DNA of 14,931 nucleotides from positions 1 through 14,931 of the forward strand of contig JACCVC010000125.1 in the NCBI GenBank assembly GCA_013698305.1, written 5' to 3'. The notes below the pieces were generated by a model that saw only the letters and a list, made by a program, of their open reading frames with translations, ran no database searches and was not told the origin of the DNA. Shown here piece after piece: positions 1 through 6,440 of this stretch (positions are counted from its first letter, which is position 1; every line of letters starts with the position of its first letter). The translations under genes were made by a program, and so were the position numbers. The DNA comes from Chloroflexia bacterium. GTDB taxonomy: Bacteria > Chloroflexota > Chloroflexia > Thermomicrobiales > UBA6265.

Positions 1-42
1 GTTGTTGAGCACGTGTGCTCAGAGCGTTTGGAGGAATCCCGC

Positions 43-441
43 ATGGCGCGTCAGTTCCAGATCGGTCAGTTGGCGTCTTCGATGGGCATCAATCCCAAAA
101 CGATTCGCTACTACGAAGACATTGGCCTGCTGCCCATGCCGCACCGCGCTAACAACGGCTACAGAATCCATGATCAGATGGACGAGGCGCGTCTGCGATT
201 CTCCGCCAGGGCCAAGCATCTCGGTTTCAGCCTTGATACGATTCGGTCAATCATCGCGTGGAAGAACAGCGGCGAGCCTCCCTGCGATCATGTCCATGAG
301 CTCATCGACGGAAGAATCACAGAGCTCGATGAACAGCTCCAGGCGCTTGCGACATGTCGAGATTATCTCGCCCGGCTCAAGGATCAGCCGGTACATGGCG
401 CCGCCAACGGTGCCACAATATGCAGGATCATTGAACGCTGA
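43..441 (+). CDS. MerR-family, probably metal-responsive transcriptional regulator
   Basis: A 132-residue MerR-family activator. The N-terminal winged helix-turn-helix is clear (FQIGQLASSMGINPKTIRYY, residues 5-24, then DIGLLPMPHR). A long dimerisation helix follows (about 80-115). Cysteines lie at 81 (PPCDHV), 105 and 127 (ATICRIIE). Cys81 sits where ZntR/MerR-type sensors keep a metal-ligand Cys and CueR has Ser, and Cys127 matches the C-terminal ligand of ZntR-like proteins. The Cys-Cys loop of ZntR is replaced by PVHGA, so the ligand set is not standard. A divalent or thiophilic metal is a reasonable guess; a small-molecule inducer is possible. The ATG at 43 is chosen because GGAGG (30-34) lies 8 nt upstream; a GTG at 13 is in frame but has no ribosome binding site. 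It is followed by a MerR-type operator at 510-541 and an MFS gene on the same strand, so it probably activates that gene. Confidence 0.9.
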   Translation: MARQFQIGQLASSMGINPKTIRYYEDIGLLPMPHRANNGYRIHDQMDEARLRFSARAKHLGFSLDTIRSIIAWKNSGEPPCDHVHELIDGRITELDEQLQALATCRDYLARLKDQPVHGAANGATICRIIER

Positions 442-509
442 TCTCGCGCCGCGAGTTTCCACTGCCGCCCCATACGTCACCTCCTTGCAGGACAGTTCCA
501 GCTCACGAC

Positions 510-541
510 TTGACCTTCCAGCTGACTGGAAGAGGTAGAGT
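510..541 (+). promoter_or_regulatory. MerR-type operator/promoter with 20-bp spacer
   Basis: The -35 box TTGACC (510-515) and -10 box TAGAGT (536-541) are separated by 20 bp. Inside this over-long spacer is a perfect 7-bp dyad, CTTCCAG-CTGA-CTGGAAG (515-532). An overlong 19-20 bp spacer holding a centred dyad is the hallmark of MerR-family promoters, where the regulator twists DNA to bring the two boxes into phase. The ACCTTCC...GGAAG half-sites resemble those of CueR/HmrR-type operators. It lies 75 bp before the MFS start, so that gene is the likely target of the upstream regulator. Confidence 0.85.
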
Positions 542-615
542 GATGCTGTGTCCGATCCGGAAGAACCCCGGCACGCCAGACCGCCACGCCGCATACGATG
601 GGAGAGGGAACGTTT

Positions 616-1887
616 ATGCCAACACTCATCAGGCGGCTGGGAAGCGTCGGCCATAGTTATGTTGATGTTGCGCGGAGTCCCCGGTACTTTCCGCTCTGGC
701 TGGCCCAGCTCACCTCGACCTTTGGGGACACGCTTCACTATATTGCGCTGGTGATCCTCGTCTACCAGATGACTGGACAGGGAGCGGCAGTGGCGATCCT
801 GGTCGCCGCGGAAGTCGTGCCGGTGCTGCTGCTTGGTCCGATCGCCGGGGTGGTGATCGATCGGTTTAGCCGCAAAGGCGTGCTGATCGCGTCGGATCTC
901 CTGCGGGCCGGTCTTGTTCTGTCACTGGTGTGGCCGCAGGGTGTGTGGCACGCCTATGTGGTGGCCGCCGGCTTGGCGGTAGGCAGTACCTTCTTCAACC
1001 CAACCGTGCAGGCGGTCATCCCCGCCCTGACCACCGAACAGCAACGGTTGGCGGCCAATTCGGTCGCCTGGTCCACGGGCCGGCTCGTGCAGATTCTGGC
1101 CTCGGCTCTGGCTGGTGGATTGATCGCTCTTGTTGGTACCGATGTCGCGTTCGGCATCAACGCCGGGACGTTCGTGGTTTCGGCGCTGCTGATCCTGCGG
1201 TTGCGGATACCCGCCCACGCCGGGCAATTAGGAGCCCAGGCGACGCGGGGTCTGAGCGCGTTCTTCGGCGAAGCGCGGGCGGGCCTTGCATTTTCGTTAA
1301 ATGATCGATTCGTCTCTCGTCTCGTGCTTGTCCAATCTCTTGCTTCATTCGCCGTGGGCGCTTCGGGCGCCATGCTGATCGTGCTCTCGGAGCGCCATCT
1401 TGGTCTTGGACCATCAGGCTTTGCCTGGCTGATCGGAGCGATCGGGGTGGGCGCGTTGCTGGGCCCACTGATCCCAAACCTCCTGGCAAGGGACTACCGC
1501 GATGCCCGCTGGCTCTTTGTGCCCTATGTCATTCGAGGCGTCGGTGATGTCATGCTGGCCATTTTCACCCCGCTGCCTGTTGCGCTCGTGATTCTCTTCG
1601 TCTATGGGCTGAACACATCGACAGGCGTGGTCGTTTTCAACTCGACCATCCAGAGTGTGATTCCCGACCATGTCCGAGGCAGGGTTTTCACCCTGCTCGA
1701 TGTGAGCTGGAATGCGATGCGGCTCCTGTCCCTGGCGCTGGGAGCGCTCGTCGTCGACTGGCTCGGTGTCCAACCATTGTTCTGGATCAGCGGGGCTCTA
1801 CTCACGCTTGCTGGCGTCCTCGGCCTCGTGCTGCTGGGCCGGTATGATTTCCGTCAGGATTCGCCGCCTCATACGGCATCCGCGTGA
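616..1887 (+). CDS. MFS efflux transporter (DHA3/MFS_3-like)
   Basis: A 423-residue major facilitator superfamily protein with about 12 hydrophobic segments. The loop between helices 2 and 3 carries the MFS signature as GVVIDRFSRKGVL (residues 78-90). The N-terminus (RYFPLWLAQLTSTFGDTL) and overall pattern resemble the DHA3 drug and macrolide efflux group rather than sugar importers. The protein is expected in the cytoplasmic membrane as a proton-coupled exporter; the substrate cannot be read from sequence. The ATG at 616 is preferred over the in-frame ATG at 598 because GGAGAGGG (601-608) lies 7 nt before it. Expression is probably set by the MerR-type promoter at 510-541. MerR regulators of the drug-sensing class often control MFS pumps, but this one looks metal-type, which is unusual. 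It is convergent with the antiporter gene, 44 bp away. Confidence 0.88.
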   Translation: MPTLIRRLGSVGHSYVDVARSPRYFPLWLAQLTSTFGDTLHYIALVILVYQMTGQGAAVAILVAAEVVPVLLLGPIAGVVIDRFSRKGVLIASDLLRAGLVLSLVWPQGVWHAYVVAAGLAVGSTFFNPTVQAVIPALTTEQQRLAANSVAWSTGRLVQILASALAGGLIALVGTDVAFGINAGTFVVSALLILRLRIPAHAGQLGAQATRGLSAFFGEARAGLAFSLNDRFVSRLVLVQSLASFAVGASGAMLIVLSERHLGLGPSGFAWLIGAIGVGALLGPLIPNLLARDYRDARWLFVPYVIRGVGDVMLAIFTPLPVALVILFVYGLNTSTGVVVFNSTIQSVIPDHVRGRVFTLLDVSWNAMRLLSLALGALVVDWLGVQPLFWISGALLTLAGVLGLVLLGRYDFRQDSPPHTASA

Positions 1888-1931
1888 CATCCTGGAGCAC
1901 GCCTGGCGGTAGGGCCATCCTGCAATCGAGG

Positions 1932-3947
1932 CTAGCTGGTCACCTCGGACTTGCTCACATCTTCGGCCTCGATCGCGGCGTCGATGTGCCGTGATTGAGC
2001 AGGAGTGCTTACTCCCTCGTCAGCCGCTTCCAGTCTTGAAAACTGTGTGGCACTGCCCTCGGGATGGTCGCGACGATCATTGGCTGAGCGTGGTTTTCGA
2101 ACGATACGCACCCCATCGGGCAGGCGCCTGTTCACAGGCTCTCCATCATCCACGGGGGACGCATCCGTTGCCGGAGCCTGGTGGCGTGACGCAGCAGCCT
2201 CCTCGGGAGGGGTGGCTCGCGCGGAACGGGTGCTCGTGGTCACCGAGTCGTCTATGGACTCCAGATCCGGTCGTGCCCTCAGCCGTTGCACGATCGTCTC
2301 CGCCTCCAGCGTGCTGACGCCGAACCCCCGGAGCGCATGAAGTCCCATCTCCAGAGCGAGCTCCCACTCGCCCAGCACGACGGTGTCCACGCCGCGCCGG
2401 AGTAGCCACTGGCGCTCGGTGTCACTATGGGTGCGAACGATGATGCGCAGCCTGGGATTCATGCGCCTCGCCCCGTCGACCACCTGACGCGTGACCACCG
2501 GGTCTGGCAGGGCGACGACCAGCACCCGCGCCCGGTCGATCTGTGCCCGCTCAAGCACGGCGGGAATCGCGGCGCTGCCGCGGATGACGGGAATATCCTG
2601 CTCCCGCAGTTGTGTTACCACGCGAACGTCTTCTTCGATGACGAGAAAGGCGAAGCGATGGCGCAGGACCGTCCCGATCACGGCCCCGACCCGACCATAA
2701 CCGCACACCACCGCATGATTTCTTCGCGACGCGCCATCGCCAGCCGGGTCCAGATCGGCTGCATCACGGGCGAAGGCGGGTCGGCGAGCATGCAGGAACC
2801 CCGCTACTGGCAATGCCCCCTGATAGAACGCCGGCAGCAGCACGATACTGGCGGCGGACGCTCCCAGCATCAGGCTGAACACCGACGGTGACACCACCCC
2901 CAGATCGCTGCCGACCTGGGCAAGCAGGAACGAGAACTCGGCGCACTGCGCGACTATCACGCCAGTGAGGACGGCGGTGCGCGTCGGGGTTCCCAGCAAC
3001 CACGCGATCAGGGCGCTAACCGACCCCTTTACCAGCATGATCACGACAATGGTGAGCAGCAGGAGCGGCCAGTTGCGCACCACGAAGATCGGGTCGACCA
3101 GCATGCCGACCGAGACGAAGAAGAGCCCGGCAAAGATGTCTCTCAGTGGCAGCACGTCGGCGAGAATCTGGTGGGAAAGGTCCGATTCGCTGACCACCAC
3201 GCCTACGACGAAGGCGCCAAGCGCCAGCGACAGACCGAAGAACGAGGCGCTGTAGGCAAGCCCGAGCGCGACCACCGCCACCATCAGCACGAACACCTCG
3301 CGATTGCGAAGCCCTTCCACGCGCTCGAACAGCCACGGCAAGACTTTCAGGCCGATCGGCACGAGCAGTAGCAGGAAGAGCGCCGCCAGGCCGACTTCGA
3401 TCGCCAGATCCAGCAGCAGCGTGTCGCTTTCGGTGGCGAGGGCCGACAGCACGACGATGAGAATGATGGTACCGAGGTCCTGCACGGTGGACCAGGCGAG
3501 CGCGAGCTTGCCGTGGGGCGAGTCCATCTCGCCGCGCTCGCCGAGAACCTTGCTGAGCACGGTGCTGGAAGAGTTGGACAGCACCGCGCCGAAGAACAGC
3601 GCTTCGAGCGAATCCCACCCGAGGAGAATGCCGATACCGTAGCCAAGGCCAAGGGTGAGCAGGACCTGAACCGTGCTGCCGAGCACCGCCACCTTGCCGG
3701 AACGGAGCAGGTCGCTGAGCGAGAACTGCACGCCGATGGCAAACAGCAGCAGGATGATGCCGATCTCCGCCAAGGCCCCGACCGTCGCGAGGTCACCCTC
3801 AACCCCCGGCGTAAACGGGCCAATGACGATGCCGGCGACGATATATCCGAGGATGATGGATTGGCCGAGGCGCACCGCGATGATCGCTCCGACCAGGCCG
3901 GCGAGCAGAGCGATGACCAGATTGACCAGGAGCATGGATTCCCCCAT
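1932..3947 (-). CDS. CPA2/Kef-type cation:proton antiporter with TrkA-N domain
   Basis: A 671-residue membrane protein. Residues about 5-385 form a Na+/H+ exchanger-type domain with some 12 membrane segments, including SNSSSTVLSKVLGERGE (124-140), AWSTVQDLGT (151-160, with the conserved Gln-Asp) and AQCAEFSFLLAQ (333-344). Residues about 410-530 are a Rossmann TrkA-N/RCK domain (HAVVCGYGRVG, GxGxxG at 416-421, acidic residues at 438-440), expected to gate transport by binding a nucleotide. The last 110 residues or so are polar and low in complexity. The family exchanges K+ or Na+ for H+ in pH and ion homeostasis. Start: the ATG at 3947 has AGAGGTGA ending 5 nt upstream; a GTG at 3956 overlaps that site, and an ATG at 3935 with GGGGGA before it is an alternative. 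The three small-RNA units lie upstream on the same strand. Confidence 0.9.
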   Translation of the reverse strand: MGESMLLVNLVIALLAGLVGAIIAVRLGQSIILGYIVAGIVIGPFTPGVEGDLATVGALAEIGIILLLFAIGVQFSLSDLLRSGKVAVLGSTVQVLLTLGLGYGIGILLGWDSLEALFFGAVLSNSSSTVLSKVLGERGEMDSPHGKLALAWSTVQDLGTIILIVVLSALATESDTLLLDLAIEVGLAALFLLLLVPIGLKVLPWLFERVEGLRNREVFVLMVAVVALGLAYSASFFGLSLALGAFVVGVVVSESDLSHQILADVLPLRDIFAGLFFVSVGMLVDPIFVVRNWPLLLLTIVVIMLVKGSVSALIAWLLGTPTRTAVLTGVIVAQCAEFSFLLAQVGSDLGVVSPSVFSLMLGASAASIVLLPAFYQGALPVAGFLHARRPAFARDAADLDPAGDGASRRNHAVVCGYGRVGAVIGTVLRHRFAFLVIEEDVRVVTQLREQDIPVIRGSAAIPAVLERAQIDRARVLVVALPDPVVTRQVVDGARRMNPRLRIIVRTHSDTERQWLLRRGVDTVVLGEWELALEMGLHALRGFGVSTLEAETIVQRLRARPDLESIDDSVTTSTRSARATPPEEAAASRHQAPATDASPVDDGEPVNRRLPDGVRIVRKPRSANDRRDHPEGSATQFSRLEAADEGVSTPAQSRHIDAAIEAEDVSKSEVTS

Positions 3948-4394
3948 CTGGCTCACCTCTCGTTTCGGATACGACGATGACGGGCGGTAATGACTCCCGT
4001 CGTCTCATTCGGTCGTTGGGTCTGATGCTTGTGGATGCGCGTTGCTGTGAGTGCGGGGATGCGGCGCGGCTCCCGGCGCGTGTGGTGCGTTTGCCTGTCT
4101 CCTATAATGGCAGACGCGACGGGTGTTTGCCCAAATCACGAGCCTTTTATCGTTCTTCGTGCAGAGCCGGGGACGAAGCCCACGCCTGCTCTGAGGGTAG
4201 TCGAAGGGTCTGACCGCGCCGTTGGCATCACACCCGCCGGCTGATACAGCAATGGGCTCTACACGACCCGACTCGTGGAACACCGGCTGATCATCCGGAA
4301 TCGGCAACAGTTCATACTCGATCATTCGACAAGCCCGTGTTGATTCGAAACGTCGGGCCAGCATTCAGCCACTCATGCCGAACGCGATCGTGAA
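3948..4394. other. Intergenic region upstream of the antiporter, no gene recognised
   Basis: About 450 bp with no convincing protein gene. Short open frames on both strands lack family features. TATAAT occurs on the plus strand at 4103-4108 but has no good -35 box and no gene behind it. The segment at 4160-4215 (CTCTGAGGGTAGTCGAAGG and surroundings) resembles the arms of the dispersed CTGAGC..GTCGAA repeats seen at 6125-6391. The antiporter promoter should lie here, but I could not identify it. Confidence 0.5.
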
Positions 4395-4486
4395 CATGCG
4401 AATGGCGGTGGCGTCCATCGCTGGAACACCACCGCCACTCAGGGATGTGGGGAGGAGAGTGGAAGAACGACGCTGTCGCCCTTCCA
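4395..4486 (-). ncRNA. Predicted small RNA, copy A (anti-Shine-Dalgarno type)
   Basis: A predicted transcript of about 92 nt. From its 5' end it has a hairpin at 4485-4461 (11 bp, two of them G-U, with an AGC loop), then a single-stranded pyrimidine-rich linker containing CUCUCCUCCC (4459-4450), then a GC-rich stem (TGGCGGTGG with CCACCGCCA, 4437-4403). The 5' hairpin begins at the start site expected from the -10 box. The unit shares its architecture with copies B and C. The linker resembles the 3' end of 16S rRNA, so base pairing to Shine-Dalgarno regions is the likely mode of action. The terminator is followed by TTCGCATGTT, a poor T run, so this copy may read through toward the antiporter. 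Not matched to any known RNA family. Confidence 0.6.
4403..4437 (-). terminator. Terminator-like hairpin of sRNA copy A
   Basis: Arms TGGCGGTGG and CCACCGCCA pair perfectly over 9 bp, and a further TCCA/TGGA pairing lies inside the loop (4414-4425). The downstream sequence TTCGCATGTT is a weak T run, so termination may be partial. Confidence 0.5.
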
Positions 4487-4492
4487 ATATTG

Positions 4493-4546
4493 AGTATGGC
4501 AGCCATCCCTTAAGTCCCACTGATCGCATGGTGAAGCGTTGCTGAA
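4493..4546 (-). promoter_or_regulatory. Response-regulator operator and -10 box of sRNA copy A
   Basis: Four 11-bp direct repeats. Read on the plus strand, the five-base cores are CTTAA (4509), CTGAT (4520), GTGAA (4531) and CTGAA (4542), exactly 11 bp apart. On the transcribed minus strand these read TTCAG/TTAAG. The last repeat ends 10 bp before the -10 box CATACT (4498-4493). Phased 11-bp repeats that replace a -35 box and end about 10 bp before a -10 box are typical of OmpR/PhoB-family activators. Confidence 0.65.
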
Positions 4547-4615
4547 GTCCGCCAAACTGCCCAGTGCGCGGCATTGCCTGCAGTACGTAGCCGAGACGTC
4601 TGTTGGGCACCGCGC

Positions 4616-4662
4616 GTTTAAAAGCGTTGTCGGCGGTCCCGGATTCCGGAGCCGCCGACAAC
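4616..4662 (-). terminator. Rho-independent terminator of sRNA copy B
   Basis: Arms GTTGTCGGCGG and CCGCCGACAAC pair over 11 bp (4626-4636 with 4652-4662), with a further CCGG/CCGG pairing in the loop, followed on the minus strand by GCTTTTAAAC. Compared with copy C, the stem carries a G-C to A-T compensated change. Confidence 0.72.
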
Positions 4663-4717
4663 AGGGGGAGGAGAGACGAAGAACGTCGGAAGATTCTCGC
4701 TTCACGCTGTTCTTCTG
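4616..4717 (-). ncRNA. Predicted small RNA, copy B (anti-Shine-Dalgarno type)
   Basis: A predicted transcript of about 102 nt. A 5' stem GAAGAAC/GTTCTTC (4715-4709 with 4684-4678) begins at the predicted start site and encloses a smaller GAAG/CTTC stem. The linker with CUCUCCUCCC (4675-4666) follows. The end is an 11-bp terminator stem at 4662-4626 and a short T run (GCTTTTAAAC). Part order matches copies A and C, and the ten-base CUCUCCUCCC block is identical in all three. No open reading frame with a ribosome binding site lies inside. Confidence 0.68.
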
Positions 4718-4723
4718 CTCTGA

Positions 4724-4777
4724 AGTATGGCCCCGCCGTCTTAATCGTTCCTTAGCGATACCTGAGCATACGCTGAA
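4724..4777 (-). promoter_or_regulatory. Response-regulator operator and -10 box of sRNA copy B
   Basis: Four phased 11-bp repeats. Plus-strand cores are CTTAA (4740), CTTAG (4751), CTGAG (4762) and CTGAA (4773). The nearest repeat ends 10 bp from the -10 box CATACT (4729-4724), the same spacing as in copy A. No -35 hexamer is needed if an OmpR/PhoB-family activator binds here. Confidence 0.68.
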
Positions 4778-4810
4778 ATCGCCGCCAGAATATGCTGCCG
4801 TCACTGCCCG

Positions 4811-4856
4811 TCTTAAAAAGTTATCGGCGGCTCCGATCTGCGGGGCCGCCGATAAC
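4811..4856 (-). terminator. Rho-independent terminator of sRNA copy C
   Basis: Arms GTTATCGGCGG and CCGCCGATAAC pair over 11 bp (4820-4830 with 4846-4856), with an inner CCG/CGG pairing in the loop. On the minus strand TTTTTAAGA (4819-4811) follows directly, a canonical intrinsic terminator. Confidence 0.8.
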
Positions 4857-4902
4857 AGGGGTGGGAGGAGAGAAGAAAAAGAGTATGACTCAATTCCTTA
4901 CA
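4811..4902 (-). ncRNA. Predicted small RNA, copy C (anti-Shine-Dalgarno type)
   Basis: A predicted transcript of about 92 nt. It has a small 5' hairpin GAGT-CAT-ACTC (4891-4881), a pyrimidine-rich linker with CUCUCCUCCC (4872-4863), and a strong terminator (4856-4820) followed by TTTTTAAGA. This copy has the best terminator and the cleanest operator of the three and lies closest to htrA. The start position is inferred from the -10 box TATATT (4914-4909) and could be off by several bases; a CATACT further in (4887-4882) is an alternative -10 box but sits 38 bp from the operator. Confidence 0.7.
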
Positions 4903-4908
4903 GATACG

Positions 4909-4963
4909 AATATAACGCGGGGCGACTGAATAGTGGCTGAAAGAAACCTGAAATTCGGCTGAA
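4909..4963 (-). promoter_or_regulatory. Response-regulator operator and -10 box of sRNA copy C
   Basis: Four perfect CTGAA cores on the plus strand at 4926, 4937, 4948 and 4959, exactly 11 bp apart (TTCAG on the minus strand). The nearest core ends 11 bp before TATATT (4914-4909). The array begins about 30 bp after the htrA stop codon, so it is a separate promoter rather than part of htrA. Confidence 0.72.
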
Positions 4964-4992
4964 GAGGTTCGACATGATCGTACGTTCGCAGG

Positions 4993-6093
4993 CTACGGCG
5001 GCGATCCGAGCGTGATCTCGACCATCGTTGACTCGCCCTCGCGGTCGAACGCCAGCGTTACGGTTTCACCCGGATTGTACTGGTAGAGCAGATCGATAAA
5101 CCAGCCGCCGTCGTTGACAATGCGATCATCAATGCGCGTGACCACATCGCCCGGCTCCAGCCCGGCGATCTCAGCAGGGGAGCCGGGCTCCACGTCGAGC
5201 ACCACATGACCGTCGTTCGAAACCTGGCCGTTGATCCCGAGCCAGGGACGGTTCGCGGAACCGTCGGCGATGATCTCATCCGCGATTTCGATCGCCGCGT
5301 CGCCATCGATGGCAAAGCTGATCACGTCGGCATTCGACACGTCACCGTTCCGCGAGACGCGGCTGGCGACGTTCATGCCGACCACCTCGCCATCCATAGA
5401 GAACAGCGGTCCGCCCGAGTTTCCGGACGCAAGCGCGGCGCTGTGCTGAATCAGATTTCGGATCGAGTAGCCGCTGCCAGTGTTGATCCGGCGGTCGACT
5501 CCGGTTACCGCGCCGACCGAGACCGTGTTGGCGTAACGCCCACCGGGTGTGCCGATGGCAATGACTGGATCACCCACTGCGAGCCGCGAGGAGTCGCCGA
5601 CCGTGGTGGCTGGTGGAAGCGCCTGATCGTCGTCGGGCTCGAGCCTGATCACAGCCACATCCTGATACCAGTCGGCGCCGACGACCGTAGCCGGCATCAC
5701 CTCGCCCGCAAAGGTGATGACATCGACCTCATCGACGCTGTCCACAACGTGCGCGTTGGTGATCACGTAGCCGTCGCCGGTGTACGCCCAGCCTGACCCA
5801 GAGCCGGTCGGGGCGCGCCCGGTCGCGCCGGGCGAGAACGTGGGGGAGTAGGTGAAGACCGAGACGACGGATGGGTTGACGGTGTCGGCAAGGTCGTCCG
5901 CCGCCGACGGTTGGTTGCTGGTGATGATGGAGCTAGCTTCCTCGCCGTCGCCGCCCCAGGGGTCGAGCGCCATGATCGCGGCGATGCCCGCCGTCAGCAA
6001 GATCAGCGCGATGACGATCAGCCAGCGCCGAACTCTCCGGGGCGCCAGATCGTCATCGTGAGTGGCAGGTTTGGGAGGTTGGTGAGTCTGCAT
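4993..6093 (-). CDS. HtrA/DegP-like membrane-anchored serine protease with PDZ domain
   Basis: A 366-residue trypsin-like protease. A basic cytoplasmic stretch (RRVRRW) precedes one membrane segment (about 24-43), so the protease domain lies outside the membrane. The catalytic triad is visible: His115 (ITNAHVV), Asp145 (YQDVAVI) and Ser226 (SGNSGGPL). One PDZ domain covers about 282-362 (WLGINGQVSN ... VEPGSPAEIAGLEPGDVV). The family degrades misfolded or damaged envelope proteins. An in-frame TTG at 6189 would add 32 residues, but that extension is translated from a dispersed repeat arm and has no ribosome binding site, so the ATG at 6093 is preferred. That ATG also lacks a clear Shine-Dalgarno sequence. 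Downstream lie three predicted small RNAs under a response-regulator-like operator. HtrA proteases are often under two-component stress control, but no such operator is seen upstream of this gene. Confidence 0.92.
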   Translation of the reverse strand: MQTHQPPKPATHDDDLAPRRVRRWLIVIALILLTAGIAAIMALDPWGGDGEEASSIITSNQPSAADDLADTVNPSVVSVFTYSPTFSPGATGRAPTGSGSGWAYTGDGYVITNAHVVDSVDEVDVITFAGEVMPATVVGADWYQDVAVIRLEPDDDQALPPATTVGDSSRLAVGDPVIAIGTPGGRYANTVSVGAVTGVDRRINTGSGYSIRNLIQHSAALASGNSGGPLFSMDGEVVGMNVASRVSRNGDVSNADVISFAIDGDAAIEIADEIIADGSANRPWLGINGQVSNDGHVVLDVEPGSPAEIAGLEPGDVVTRIDDRIVNDGGWFIDLLYQYNPGETVTLAFDREGESTMVEITLGSPP

Positions 6094-6124
6094 TGGATGA
6101 GGTTGAGTCACGAAGCAATGGTCT

Positions 6125-6391
6125 TTCTGAGCCGGAGCCGCAGGCACAGCCTGCACTGAGCCTGTCGAATGTGTGCCGAAGAATCTCAATATCGATTGAA
6201 TGCCTGGTTCGATCGTAGCGCTCTATCCCGACTGAGATTATTCGCAGGATCAACACTTCAACACATGTTCCGTGCCAGGTTGGCTCGTCAATATCCCTCG
6301 GCTCTGACAACCCGAACTGACCGAAACATGAGGTCAGCCGAGACTGAGATGCTTCGACGCGAGGACTGCGTCCTCGGCTCAGCATAACAAC
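6125..6391. repeat. MITE-like dispersed inverted-repeat element
   Basis: The left arm (6125-6190) runs from TTCTGAGCC to GAAGAATCTCA and includes a GCAGGC-ACA-GCCTGC hairpin (6139-6153). The right arm (6341-6391), in inverse orientation, contains a GAGGAC-TGC-GTCCTC hairpin. Residues 6352-6390 match 14474-14512 with three differences in 39 bp, so this is one family. The element fills most of the gap between htrA and the radical SAM gene and supplies the spurious N-terminal extension of the htrA frame. It encodes no transposase. Confidence 0.65.
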
Positions 6392-6440
6392 AGGCGTGTG
6401 ACAGGGCACTCAGGACGACAAGGTATCCGCGTCGATTTGG

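Noticed and set aside
247..738. 163-codon minus-strand open frame over the MerR gene and its promoter
   Set aside because: It is antisense to a well-supported gene, has no recognisable domain and reads through the operator.
4080..4108. Plus-strand promoter with TATAAT at 4103-4108
   Set aside because: No acceptable -35 box at 16-18 bp and no plausible gene downstream on that strand.
4539..4940. Open frame of 133 codons on the plus strand across the sRNA region
   Set aside because: No ribosome binding site, no family features, and it runs through two terminator hairpins and parts of all the repeat arrays on the opposite strand. The repeated minus-strand units explain the region better.
4403..4963. 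CRISPR-like or simple tandem repeat array
   Set aside because: Only three diverged copies about 200 bp apart; the 11-bp units are not spacer-repeat units, and there are no cas genes.
6094..6189. N-terminal extension of HtrA from a TTG start
   Set aside because: The 32 extra residues come from a dispersed repeat arm, there is no ribosome binding site, and the cytoplasmic basic stretch and membrane anchor already begin after the ATG at 6093.
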